Assembly: GCA_029243925.1 (NCBI GenBank) | Contig: JAQWRC010000044.1 | Span: 1 to 9,420, forward strand | Direction of reading: 5' to 3' | DNA length: 9,420 nt | DNA from: Phycisphaerales bacterium | GTDB taxonomy: Bacteria > Planctomycetota > Phycisphaerae > Phycisphaerales > SM1A02 | Shown: piece by piece, positions 1-7,206 of the stretch | Numbering within the stretch: the stretch's first letter is position 1 | How the letters are laid out: each line of letters opens with the position of its first letter | The notes under the pieces: model-generated | Told to the model about the DNA's origin: nothing | Database searches by the model: none | The model's input: only the letters and a program-made list of their open reading frames with translations | Program-made: the position numbers and the translations under genes

Positions 1-68
1 ATGGCGATGGCGCCGTGAACATCCTCGACCTGCTCCTGGTCATCAACTACTGGGGCGCATGCCCCTGA
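1..68 (+). CDS. C-terminal end of a dockerin-tailed protein (partial)
   Basis: Only the last 21 complete codons are present (first full codon at base 3, stop TGA at 66-68). They read GDGAVNILDLLLVINYWGAC plus a final Pro. This is the second half of a type I dockerin-like calcium-loop repeat: a GDG loop, then a helix of the DLLLVI type, then Tyr-Trp-Gly. The same style of tail closes the next gene, so the two genes probably belong to the same class of secreted proteins with a C-terminal dockerin-like module, as is common in Phycisphaerae. The body of the protein lies before the window, so its function cannot be stated. The stop lies 14 bases before the ATG of the next gene, which suggests co-transcription. 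Confidence 0.6.
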   Translation, partial: GDGAVNILDLLLVINYWGACP

Positions 69-72
69 ATCT

Positions 73-77
73 GGAGG
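73..77 (+). promoter_or_regulatory. Ribosome binding site of the pentapeptide-repeat gene
   Basis: GGAGG at 73-77 lies 5 bases before ATG 83. It supports ATG 83 as the start, rather than the in-frame ATG at 59 that overlaps the preceding gene. It also places a signal-peptide-like sequence at the N-terminus. Confidence 0.6.
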
Positions 78-292
78 ACCGCATGGACACGTTCAAGGCA
101 ACGGCTGTACTGGCCTGCGTGCTGGGAACGCCCATCGCGACGGCCGACATCTACCAGTACGAGGACTGTGATGGCAACGGAACGCTGCTGCTGACGGAAC
201 TCGATGCCGAACCGCACGTCAACCTGTCGTACATGTACCTGGGCTGCGCGAACCTGCCTCAAGCGAATCTGTTAGGTGCTCACCTGTCTTGG

Positions 293-326
293 GCGGACCT
301 GTCTTACGCGGACCTGACTGGCGCGT
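293..326 (+). repeat. 34-bp perfect direct repeat, copy 1
   Basis: Bases 293-326 (beginning GCGGACCTGTCTTACGCG) are identical to 474-507. The copies start 181 bases apart, which is twelve 15-base units plus one. In copy 1 the repeat is read in the frame of ATG 83; in copy 2 it is read in the frame of the dockerin tail. The odd base in the spacing independently supports a single-base insertion between the copies. Confidence 0.85.
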
Positions 327-362
327 TCCTGTATGACGCGGACCTGTCTTTCTCGAATTTGA

Positions 363-369
363 TTTTGGG
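363..369 (+). other. Frameshift site: TTTTGGG run with one extra base
   Basis: The repeat register is [10 protein letters not shown] up to base 367. The next in-register codon, GCA of the unit ANLTG, starts at 369. Base 368, one of three Gs in TTTTGGG, is therefore surplus. The upstream frame reaches TGA at 395-397. The downstream frame is open only from 363, because TGA stands at 360-362. A change of frame is thus needed within this short window, and this run is the natural place for it. Confidence 0.7.
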
Positions 370-473
370 CAAACCTGACTGGCGCGAACCTGTCTGACGC
401 GAACCTGTCTGACGCGGACCTGCGTTACGCGAACCTGTATGGCGCGTACCTGTATGGCGCGGTCTTGTCTTAC

Positions 474-507
474 GCGGACCTGTCTTACGCGGACCTGACT
501 GGCGCGT
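474..507 (+). repeat. 34-bp perfect direct repeat, copy 2
   Basis: This is the second identical copy of the 34-base stretch at 293-326, encoding the pentapeptides ADLSY and ADLTG followed by Ala. Recombination between the two copies would delete 181 bases, which would also change the frame and, as the sequence stands, restore one open frame through the gene. Confidence 0.85.
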
Positions 508-788
508 ACCTGTCTAGCGTCGTCCTCTGGGAGTCCGCTACGTGGACAGGTGCAACATATGACGATTACACCGTCTTCCCAGAAGGCATGGATCCCGAGG
601 AGTACGGCCTGGTCTATGACGAAGACTGCCCGGCCGATTTCAACGGCGACACCCAGATCGAGATTCTCGACCTGTTGTTCGTCATCCACCACTGGGGTAC
701 AGCTGGCGCTGATGCCAACAATGACGGGAACACGGATGTGCTGGATCTGCTGGCCGTGATCGACGGCTGGGGCACATGCATGTAAGAC

Positions 789-1682
789 TCAGGGAGCAAT
801 CGACGCATCGGCGGCAATGAGTGCTGCCTCGATGGCGTCAAGTTGTTCCTGGCCTGCATGGCCTGCGTCGCGAGCCTGCTGCAATGAAGTTCGGGCGAGC
901 GCAATGTACAAAGCCAGACTGCGTGGTGACGATTCGGCGAGCGTTTCAAGGTGCGCCTGCACCGTGCCCACATCACCACGCTGCACGCTGCCAGCCAGTG
1001 CATCAGGGACACCCTGATCGCGAAGATTGGCCGCGACCTGCCCCATCATCGGCGTCAACGCCTTGATGCCGTCCTGGGGATCAAGACCGAGTTGCTGCCA
1101 CAGTGCTGCAGCTTCGGCGCCAAGTGCGCTGAGGTATCCACCCACCAACATTGCCGACGCGTGATACAGAGCACGCTGATCGGGAGCAATGGCGACAGCG
1201 CGGCCACCAAGTGCAGTCACGATGCGTTCCAGCAATGTCTGCACGTCACCTTCACCTTCAATCGCAAACGTGGCGCCACTGAGACTTGCCGCACCCTGAT
1301 TCGGATCGGTAATGGCCATCAGTGGGTGCAGGCTGCCTACGGAGGCGCCCGATGCACGAGCAGAGTCGAGCACATCAAGGGTGTGCAGACCGCAACAATG
1401 CAGGACGGTGTGTTCATCGGACCACTTCAGCCCGGCCACGACCGGTTCGATGGCGTCATCCGGCACGGTGACGATGACCAGCTTTGCCGCGTCGACCGCA
1501 CCTTGCATCGTCGCGTGATGGGTGCCGGCAAGACGTTCTGCCAACGCAGCCGCATGTTCAGCCCGTTGGCCGGTCAGATGAAGGTCGTTCGTGCCGGCCT
1601 CGTGCATGGCGATCGCCAATGCCCCACCGACTCGGCCGCAGCCGAGAATCGCCACCGGCATGTCGTGCCATTGGTCGCTCAT
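789..1682 (-). CDS. Rossmann-like, DUF2520-domain protein (putative NAD(P)-dependent oxidoreductase)
   Basis: A 297-residue cytoplasmic protein. An N-terminal Rossmann fold is shown by VAILGCGRVGGAL (GxGxxG at residues 14-19) and by a strand-end motif VTVPDDAIEPV at 71-81. GSLHPLMAI at 116-124 is the family's usual SLHP element. The C-terminal half has the all-helical DUF2520 signature: ALYHASAMLVGGYLSALGAE at 171-190, and SVQRGD followed by a conserved His at 232-244. The overall plan resembles F420/NADP-type and ketopantoate-reductase-like dehydrogenases, but no substrate is established for DUF2520 proteins. ATG 1680-1682 overlaps the stop of the upstream gene (1679-1681) as ATGA, so translation is probably coupled; no clear ribosome site is seen. 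An alternative start is Met8. The stop lies 3 bases from the convergent pentapeptide gene. Confidence 0.85.
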   Translation of the reverse strand: MSDQWHDMPVAILGCGRVGGALAIAMHEAGTNDLHLTGQRAEHAAALAERLAGTHHATMQGAVDAAKLVIVTVPDDAIEPVVAGLKWSDEHTVLHCCGLHTLDVLDSARASGASVGSLHPLMAITDPNQGAASLSGATFAIEGEGDVQTLLERIVTALGGRAVAIAPDQRALYHASAMLVGGYLSALGAEAAALWQQLGLDPQDGIKALTPMMGQVAANLRDQGVPDALAGSVQRGDVGTVQAHLETLAESSPRSLALYIALARTSLQQARDAGHAGQEQLDAIEAALIAADASIAP

Positions 1683-2602
1683 GCGGCGGCTGCTTGATTC
1701 GTCGCGTCGTCTTTTTCAAGGAACCCATTGCTCCATGAAAGACCGATGGGGATGCCGATCAATGCTCCAGCCGCATAATCAATCGGCAGCGGAAGCACGA
1801 TGTGCGGCAGGGTGCCTGCCGCCACCATCACGTTTGGATCTTCAGGCAGCCACATGCCGGCGACCCACTGTCCCAGTGCGCCAAAGACGCAGACGGACGC
1901 AAACAGCAGAACCGGTTGGACCGTTGGAGCAATCATTCTTCCGACGAACCAAGCGGCGATCGAACCAATGATCGTGGCCACGATGACCTGCCCCTTCATC
2001 GGTGATTGTGCGATCAGCCAGACGACAGGCAGGACACATGCCCCACTTGCGGCCATTTTCAGTGCCGGCGTGCTCATGGCCCAGTCATCTTCCTGACCGT
2101 CATCATCGAGCATTGGGGTGACGAATTGTCCGCCGAATCTCAATACGACAACAGACATGAACAACAGAAGGATGCCCCAGCCAACTCCTTCGGCCGCCAG
2201 CCAGCCCAACGAGCCGCTGATGATGACGGTTTGAACTGACTCCAGTTGCAAGGCGGTCCAGCCAAGACCGATGCCCAGGATGAGCAGGCTCGTCGAGCTG
2301 CCACGGGTGCTGGCCTTTGAATGGGCGGGGTCGAGTGATAATGATGTCGGGAGTTTGATCCCGACTTCATGCAAGAGCACATCTCGAGTGCTCAGAAGTC
2401 TGCTGACGATACACGCCAGGCAGGTTCCAGCAGTCAAGGCGGCAACTAAGGCGATGATCGCCGGACCTGGCGATTGGGCCTGCAGGATGGTCGGGCCGAA
2501 TGTACCCGTGCCTGAAAGCAGGAAAGGCTTGATCAGCAGGAACATCACGATGGAGCAGGCCAAGGCGATGATGATGACTATCCATTGGGAAACAATCTGC
2601 AT
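1679..2602 (-). CDS. Multi-pass membrane protein of unknown function
   Basis: A 307-residue protein that I do not recognise as a named family. About eight hydrophobic segments are visible, at roughly residues 7-29, 46-69, 104-124, 135-156, 182-200, 206-228, 230-252 and 272-292. A basic and polar loop (about 70-102) and an acidic loop (DDDGQEDDW, about 166-174) separate them. The last segment holds IDYAAGALIGIPIGLSW and is followed by a short charged tail ending in AAAA. No transporter, protease or redox motif is evident. It is the first gene of the minus-strand pair and is joined by a 4-base stop/start overlap to the DUF2520 gene, so the two are probably made together. No strong ribosome site is seen before ATG 2600-2602. 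Confidence 0.75.
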   Translation of the reverse strand: MQIVSQWIVIIIALACSIVMFLLIKPFLLSGTGTFGPTILQAQSPGPAIIALVAALTAGTCLACIVSRLLSTRDVLLHEVGIKLPTSLSLDPAHSKASTRGSSTSLLILGIGLGWTALQLESVQTVIISGSLGWLAAEGVGWGILLLFMSVVVLRFGGQFVTPMLDDDGQEDDWAMSTPALKMAASGACVLPVVWLIAQSPMKGQVIVATIIGSIAAWFVGRMIAPTVQPVLLFASVCVFGALGQWVAGMWLPEDPNVMVAAGTLPHIVLPLPIDYAAGALIGIPIGLSWSNGFLEKDDATNQAAAA

Positions 2603-2669
2603 TGGTGTATTTCAACCGCCACAGGCCTCCACTGCAACCGAAGGTGAGAAGAGAGCCAAATGATCGCGT
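2603..2669. promoter_or_regulatory. Divergent intergenic region between the membrane-protein unit and the hut operon
   Basis: This 67-base spacer must hold, or overlap, the start signals of both divergent units. A purine-rich stretch (GGTGAGAAGAGAG, 2643-2655) is the likely ribosome site for hutH, although it is 14 bases from ATG 2670. I could not recognise convincing -35/-10 boxes or a palindromic operator, so the promoter placement is by position only. Confidence 0.4.
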
Positions 2670-4193
2670 ATGCTTGGCCCCATGCCAGCCGACATACTCA
2701 CCCTCGATGGATCACCCCTGTCAATTGAAGACGTGGTCGCCGTTGCCTGCGGTGATGTACGTATTGAGCTCTCAGCCCCCGCCAGTGAGGCCATGGTGGC
2801 TGCTCATGACATCGTGCAACGTGTCGCTGATGGCGATGAAGCCGTCTATGGGATCAATACTGGCTTTGGTGCCTTGTCCCAGCAGCGGATCGATTCCGAA
2901 TCCAATCGTGAACTCCAACTGAACCTCATTCGCTCCCACGCCGCGGGAGTCGGCACACTCCTGCCTGACGAAACCGTTCGTGCCATGCAGTGCATCCTGG
3001 CGGCATCACTTGCCCGCGGGCGATCGGGCGTCCGACCTGAGTTGGTCCAGCAGATCATTGGCCTGCTCAACGCAGGCATCGTTCCACTGGTCCCCTCTCG
3101 CGGATCAGTTGGCGCATCGGGAGATCTCGCCCCACTGTCACATGCAGCACTGGCGTTGATTGGCGAAGGCGATGTTCACCATGACGGCCGAACGTGCTCA
3201 GCATCTGAAGCCCTCGCTTCTGCAGGCTTGAAGCCAATCGCCTTGGAAGCAAAGGAAGGGTTGGCGCTGATCAACGGAACGCATCTGATGGCTGCGCAGG
3301 CTGCGCTGTCGCTTGATGAGATTTCAAATCTGTTCGATGCCGCTCTGGCTGCTGCAGCTATGGCCTTTGATGCATGCCTTGGAAGTCATGGTGTGCTTGA
3401 TTCACGCATTCACGAGGCACGATGCCAACCAGGGCAGATCCAAGTCGCCGCCGTGTTGAGTCGAATGCTCGACGGGTCGGCCATCGTTGACTCGCACAAG
3501 GAAGATGACCCCCGCGTTCAAGATCCGTATTGCCTTCGGGCTACGCCCCAGGTTCTGGGCGCAGCGCTGGATTCCATCTCCTCGGCTCGCAGTGTTGTGG
3601 TCAGAGAACTTGGCGCAGTCACTGACAATCCACTCGTCTTCCCAGATGCTCCACAACTGTGCAGCGGTGGCAACTTCCATGGGATGCCGCTTGCGATCGC
3701 CATGGACACCATTGCGATCGCCCTCAGTCACGTGGCGGGTATCAGTGAACGTCGGGTCTACTGGCTTCAGGCGGCGCACGATGAATACAACGGCGTCCCC
3801 GCTCATCTGAGCCCCGAGCCTGGCCTGCACAGTGGACTCATGATCACCCAGTACACGGCGGCTGCCTGCTGCAATGAACTTCGACTGCTGGCAACCCCGG
3901 CCAGCGTTGGCAATATCTCCACCGCGGCTGGAATCGAGGACTACAACTCCATGGGGGCGACGGCAGGCAACAAACTTCGAGACTGCATCACTCTGGCTGA
4001 GCAGGTCATTGCCATCGAACTGCTGAACATGGCTGCAGCGCTTGATCACCATCGACCGCTGCTCAGTGGAGCCGGTGTCGAGGCTGCCTATGAGCAGATT
4101 CGATCATTGGTCCCTCCGCTTGATGCAGATCGTTCGCCCGCACCTGACATCGAGTCGCTTGTCGGCTTGATCCGCTCTGGAACGCTTGGCTGA
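2670..4193 (+). CDS. hutH: Histidine ammonia-lyase
   Basis: Removes ammonia from L-histidine to give trans-urocanate, the first step of histidine breakdown, in the cytoplasm as a tetramer. The 507 residues match the family length. The Ala-Ser-Gly triad that forms the MIO cofactor is at residues 149-151 inside [13 protein letters not shown]. Other active-site elements are Tyr60 in VYGINTGFG, Ser89-His90 (the histidine-type selectivity motif), Asn202 in LINGTH, QDPYCLR at 284-290 (Gln284, Tyr287, Arg290), Phe336 in GGNFHG, and Glu423. The glutamate motif reads EDYNSMG rather than the more common EDHVSMG, and the 360-400 segment is divergent, but all expected catalytic residues are present. ATG 2670 is used; ATG 2682 (MPADILTL) is an equally plausible start. 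It heads the hut run, 37 bases before hutU. Confidence 0.95.
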   Translation: MLGPMPADILTLDGSPLSIEDVVAVACGDVRIELSAPASEAMVAAHDIVQRVADGDEAVYGINTGFGALSQQRIDSESNRELQLNLIRSHAAGVGTLLPDETVRAMQCILAASLARGRSGVRPELVQQIIGLLNAGIVPLVPSRGSVGASGDLAPLSHAALALIGEGDVHHDGRTCSASEALASAGLKPIALEAKEGLALINGTHLMAAQAALSLDEISNLFDAALAAAAMAFDACLGSHGVLDSRIHEARCQPGQIQVAAVLSRMLDGSAIVDSHKEDDPRVQDPYCLRATPQVLGAALDSISSARSVVVRELGAVTDNPLVFPDAPQLCSGGNFHGMPLAIAMDTIAIALSHVAGISERRVYWLQAAHDEYNGVPAHLSPEPGLHSGLMITQYTAAACCNELRLLATPASVGNISTAAGIEDYNSMGATAGNKLRDCITLAEQVIAIELLNMAAALDHHRPLLSGAGVEAAYEQIRSLVPPLDADRSPAPDIESLVGLIRSGTLG

Positions 4194-4230
4194 GCCGCCG
4201 CAGGTCACCTTCGGCGGGTACAATGTGCTG

Positions 4231-5895
4231 ATGTCGAGCGCACCAAGCCGCACCATTCGGGCCCCACGAGGCACAGAACGCACCTGCAAGAGCTGGCAGG
4301 CAGAAGCTGCCATGCGGATGCTCATGAACAATCTCGACCCTGAGGTGGCGGAGCGGCCCGATGAACTGGTCGTCTACGGTGGCCGCGGCAAGGCAGCTCG
4401 ATCATGGGAAGCCTACGAAGCGATCATCGAATCGCTGAAGTCGCTTGAGCCGGATGAGACGCTTCTGGTGCAATCCGGCAAACCCGTTGGCATCATTCAG
4501 ACAACTGAAGATGTTCCAAGAGTGATCATCGCCAACTCGAATCTCGTGCCCCACTGGGCGACGCAGGAACGATTCGATGAGCTTGAGGCCAAAGGCCTCA
4601 TGATGTTCGGGCAGATGACGGCAGGCTCGTGGATCTACATCGGGACACAGGGCATTTTGCAAGGCACGTTCGAGACATACGCCGAATGCGCACGACAACA
4701 TTTCGGAGGCACACTCGCCGGCACGCTCAATGTCACCGCAGGCTGTGGTGGGATGGGCGGAGCGCAGCCGTTGGCCATCACCATGAACGAAGGCACATGC
4801 TTGATGGCGGAGATATGCCGCGAGCGTCTTGAGAAACGGGTTCATGACCGGTACCTCGATGAGATCCACGAAGACCTTGATGCAGCCATTGACCGTGCGG
4901 TTGCGGCCAAGGACGCTCGTGAAGCTGTTTCGATCGGATGGCTTGGCAACGCGGTTGATCTGCTTGAGTGCCTGATCAAACGTGGCATCACGCCAGACAC
5001 ATTGACCGACCAGACGTCCGCGCATGATCCATTGCAGGGCTATTACCCGCAGGAACTGTCACGTGAGGAAGCAGACACACTGCGGTCAAGTGATCCTGAC
5101 GAATACCAACGTCAATCGATGGCCTCAATGCGGCGTCACGTGGAGCTGATGGTCCAGATGCAACAGAACGGGGCGAAGACCTTCGATTATGGAAACAACA
5201 TTCGCCAGCGAGCACTCGATGAGGGGTTCGCCGATGCATTCGCCTTCCCTGGATTCGTGCCGGCCTACATTCGGCCGCAGTTCTGCCTTGGGCGTGGCCC
5301 GTTCCGCTGGGCGGCCCTGTCTGGTGATCCGGAAGACATTCGAAAGACGGACGAAGCCATCTTGGAACTCTTCCCGGAAGACGAATCTCTGCGACGTTGG
5401 ATCACCATGGCGCAGGATCGCGTTGCCTTCCAAGGACTCCCCTGCCGCATCTGCTGGCTTGGGCTTGGCGAACGTGACAAGGCGGGCGAACGCTTCAATG
5501 AAATGGTCCGAGACGGCATTGTCTCCGCGCCGCTGGTCATCGGTCGTGATCACCTTGATTGCGGTTCAGTTGCATCGCCCAACCGGGAAACCGAAGGCAT
5601 GCTTGACGGGACGGATGATGTCTCCGATTGGCCGCTGCTGAACTTCGGTGTGAACATCGCAAGTGGAGCCAGCTGGGTCAGCTTCCACCATGGAGGTGGC
5701 GTCGGCATCGGGTTCAGTCAACATGCCGGACAGGTCGTCGTCTGCGACGGTACTGAAGCTGCGCAGGCACGGATCAAACGGGTGCTGACCAACGATCCGA
5801 TGATGGGAATCTTCCGTCATGTCGATTCTGGAGAACCAGTTGCCAAAGCCTGCGCCGACGATCTTGAAGTTCCTATTCCCATGCGGGACTGGTGA
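4231..5895 (+). CDS. hutU: Urocanate hydratase
   Basis: Adds water to urocanate to give 4-imidazolone-5-propionate, using tightly bound NAD+, in the cytoplasm. From ATG 4231 the protein has 554 residues, the usual bacterial length, and begins like its relatives ([16 protein letters not shown]). An in-frame TTG at 4186 overlaps hutH and would add 15 residues that do not resemble the family, so I rejected it. Landmarks: [14 protein letters not shown] at 28-41, [11 protein letters not shown] at 48-58, [13 protein letters not shown] at 130-142, the glycine-rich NAD+ loop [14 protein letters not shown] at 169-182, YGNNIRQ at 320-326, [10 protein letters not shown] at 340-349, the active-site Cys408 in [27 protein letters not shown] at 438-455, and [14 protein letters not shown] at 481-494. 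The stop TGA at 5893-5895 abuts hutI, so the genes are surely co-transcribed. Confidence 0.95.
   Translation: MSSAPSRTIRAPRGTERTCKSWQAEAAMRMLMNNLDPEVAERPDELVVYGGRGKAARSWEAYEAIIESLKSLEPDETLLVQSGKPVGIIQTTEDVPRVIIANSNLVPHWATQERFDELEAKGLMMFGQMTAGSWIYIGTQGILQGTFETYAECARQHFGGTLAGTLNVTAGCGGMGGAQPLAITMNEGTCLMAEICRERLEKRVHDRYLDEIHEDLDAAIDRAVAAKDAREAVSIGWLGNAVDLLECLIKRGITPDTLTDQTSAHDPLQGYYPQELSREEADTLRSSDPDEYQRQSMASMRRHVELMVQMQQNGAKTFDYGNNIRQRALDEGFADAFAFPGFVPAYIRPQFCLGRGPFRWAALSGDPEDIRKTDEAILELFPEDESLRRWITMAQDRVAFQGLPCRICWLGLGERDKAGERFNEMVRDGIVSAPLVIGRDHLDCGSVASPNRETEGMLDGTDDVSDWPLLNFGVNIASGASWVSFHHGGGVGIGFSQHAGQVVVCDGTEAAQARIKRVLTNDPMMGIFRHVDSGEPVAKACADDLEVPIPMRDW
5891..5895 (+). promoter_or_regulatory. 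Ribosome binding site of hutI, overlapping the hutU stop
   Basis: GGTGA at 5891-5895 contains the hutU stop codon and lies 5 bases before ATG 5901. This favours ATG 5901 over the GTG at 5892, which has no good upstream site but would give a classic 4-base GTGA overlap. Confidence 0.4.
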
Positions 5896-5900
5896 ATGCC

Positions 5901-7190
5901 ATGGGTGAAATGCTCCTGCTGAACGCTCGCATCTGCACTCTTCGAGGCGATGGTACGCCTCGCCGCGGTGACGCACTGAGTGATCTGGCCACGATCGACA
6001 ATGGGTGGCTGCTGGTACGCGATCAACTCATCGCCGATCTTGGTGAAGGACAGCCCCCGGAAGGATTCGATCCGGACATGGTCATCGATCTCGATGGCCG
6101 AGTCGTCTTGCCCGCCTTCGTGGACTGCCATACCCACGCATGCTGGGCCGGTAGCCGGCTGGATGAGTTCCAGCAGATGCGTGAGGGCGCAACCTACCTC
6201 GATGTCCTTGAAGCTGGAGGAGGCATACTGTCAACCGTCAAGGCTGTACGGGATGCCAGCAGCGATGAACTCGTTGAACGACTGGCCGAACGGCTGGCTC
6301 ATGTTTCATCGTGGGGCACCGGCACGGTTGAAATCAAATCGGGATACGGATTGACGACGGAAGACGAGCTCAAGATGCTGCGTGTCATTCACGATGCGTC
6401 GCAGCAATCGACACTTCTGGTGACTGGGACGTTCCTTGGAGCCCATGCGCTTGATCCGGAGATCCCCCATTTCGTCGATCAGATGATCGATGAAACACTC
6501 CCCGCCGTCGTTGAAGAGTTCCCTGGCATCACCTGTGACGCCTATTGCGAACACGGCGCCTGGTCGGTGGACGAAACAGTGCGGCTGTTCGAACGGGCCA
6601 AGGAACTGGGCTGTCCGCTGCGAGTGCATACGGATCAGTTCAATGAACTTGGCATGACGCAGCGGGCCATCGAGCTTGGTGCACGCAGCGTCGATCATCT
6701 GGAAGCAAGCAGCCGCGAGACGATCCAACGGATCGGATCAAGCGACACCCTTGCAGTGCTTCTTCCCGCAAGCGGGTTCTCAACCGACGATCGTTACGCC
6801 GATGGCCGAGCGCTCGTCGATGCTGGTGCAGCGGTTGCCGTGGCAACAAACCTGAACCCAGGTTCAGCGCCATGCCCATCTATGCCCATGGCGATCACGC
6901 TTGCATGTCGCAAATGCGGCCTGACTCCACATGAAGCCATTGCAGCATCAACCTACAACGCCGCCTGCGTGCTTGGCCTGCAGAGCGAAGTTGGCTCGCT
7001 CGCCGTCGGAAACCGGGCTGATCTTGTCGTGCTGGATACGAATGACGAACGGGAGTTGGCCTGGTGGGTCGCCGCCCCGCCACCGCCGCTCATTCTGCAC
7101 CGGGGTGAGGTCATTCAGTTTCTGGCCAATCGAGCGACCGTCAATGACATGGAAGAAGATGATGATGCTGCGCAGGATGATGAATCATGA
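5901..7190 (+). CDS. hutI: Imidazolonepropionase
   Basis: Hydrolyses 4-imidazolone-5-propionate to N-formimino-L-glutamate, the third step of histidine breakdown. It is an amidohydrolase-fold metal enzyme of about 429 residues from ATG 5901 (432 from GTG 5892). Visible motifs: the metal pair His77-x-His79 in VDCHTHACWAGSR, EIKSGYGL at 144-151, GTFLGAHALDPE at 176-187, CDAYCEHGAWS at 212-222, the metal ligand His243 in RVHTDQFNELG, VDHLE at 264-268, and NLNPGSAPCPSMPM at 317-330. Relative to the Bacillus subtilis enzyme, the expected Glu after His243 is Gln246, and the expected metal/catalytic Asp is Asn317. This may be a lineage variant or may affect activity. The protein ends in an acidic tail (MEEDDDAAQDDES). 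It follows hutU by 5 bases and precedes the aminopeptidase gene by 16. Confidence 0.92.
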   Translation: MGEMLLLNARICTLRGDGTPRRGDALSDLATIDNGWLLVRDQLIADLGEGQPPEGFDPDMVIDLDGRVVLPAFVDCHTHACWAGSRLDEFQQMREGATYLDVLEAGGGILSTVKAVRDASSDELVERLAERLAHVSSWGTGTVEIKSGYGLTTEDELKMLRVIHDASQQSTLLVTGTFLGAHALDPEIPHFVDQMIDETLPAVVEEFPGITCDAYCEHGAWSVDETVRLFERAKELGCPLRVHTDQFNELGMTQRAIELGARSVDHLEASSRETIQRIGSSDTLAVLLPASGFSTDDRYADGRALVDAGAAVAVATNLNPGSAPCPSMPMAITLACRKCGLTPHEAIAASTYNAACVLGLQSEVGSLAVGNRADLVVLDTNDERELAWWVAAPPPPLILHRGEVIQFLANRATVNDMEEDDDAAQDDES

Positions 7191-7193
7191 GGC

Positions 7194-7200
7194 GAGGTGA
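7194..7200 (+). promoter_or_regulatory. Ribosome binding site of the methionine aminopeptidase gene
   Basis: GAGGTGA at 7194-7200 lies 6 bases before ATG 7207, a strong Shine-Dalgarno match at ideal spacing. It fixes the start and indicates translation independent of hutI. Confidence 0.6.
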
Positions 7201-7206
7201 CTTCAG

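Larger units (their letters stand above)
218..533 (+). repeat. Degenerate 15-bp tandem repeat encoding pentapeptides
   Basis: Twenty-one consecutive 15-base units encode A(D/N)LXX pentapeptides; typical units read GCG GAC CTG TCT TAC. Ten units run from 218 to 367, one extra base follows at 368, and eleven units run from 369 to 533. Codon choice is strikingly uniform (GCG for Ala, CTG for Leu, GAC/AAC), so the DNA repeats as well as the protein. That suggests recent expansion by slippage or unequal exchange rather than old, diverged repeats. Confidence 0.85.
83..785 (+). pseudogene. Secreted pentapeptide-repeat protein with dockerin-like C-terminus, frameshifted
   Basis: Read as found, the frame from ATG 83 stops at 395-397. 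Skipping one G at about 368 gives a continuous 233-residue protein ending at TAA 783-785. Its parts are: a likely signal peptide (MDTFKATAVLACVLGTPIATA, cleavage after Ala-Thr-Ala); a short linker (DIYQYEDCDGNG); 21 pentapeptide repeats of the A(D/N)LXX type, 10 before the break and 11 after (bases 218-533); the usual closing segment with Phe-Pro and Asp-Pro; and a paired dockerin-like module ([18 protein letters not shown], then [19 protein letters not shown]). Pentapeptide repeats fold as a right-handed beta-helix; dockerins bind calcium and, in cellulosomes, cohesins. An exported or surface role is inferred, and the partner is unknown. The break may be a real mutation, an assembly error in the TTTTGGG run, or, less likely, recoding. 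No ATG or clear ribosome site restarts translation downstream. Confidence 0.75.

Noticed and set aside
363..373. Programmed ribosomal frameshift site
   Set aside because: The run resembles a slippery sequence, but the frame change needed is +1, and no typical +1 signal or downstream stimulatory structure is evident. An indel in a homopolymer is simpler. Kept only as an open option in the findings.
218..533. Possible CRISPR-like or satellite array
   Set aside because: Units are contiguous 15-mers with no spacers and encode clean pentapeptides in frame, so they are coding repeats.
219..692. A 157-codon minus-strand open frame rich in VRQVR repeats
   Set aside because: It is the antisense shadow of the 15-base pentapeptide repeats; the regular codons keep the opposite strand open. 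It has no ribosome site and no recognisable fold.
951..1697. A 248-codon plus-strand open frame
   Set aside because: It lies wholly over the DUF2520 gene on the other strand, which has clear domain motifs; the plus-strand product shows none.
3402..4052. A 216-codon minus-strand open frame
   Set aside because: It is a shadow of hutH, which has all its catalytic motifs here.
4186..4230. TTG start giving hutU 15 extra residues and an 8-base overlap with hutH
   Set aside because: The added residues do not resemble known urocanase N-termini, while ATG 4231 begins exactly like the family.
4742..5453. Cysteines at unusual places in hutU (TAGCGGMGG and LPCRICW)
   Set aside because: Other urocanases vary at these positions as far as I recall, and the key active-site cysteine is present, so I do not treat it as a special feature.
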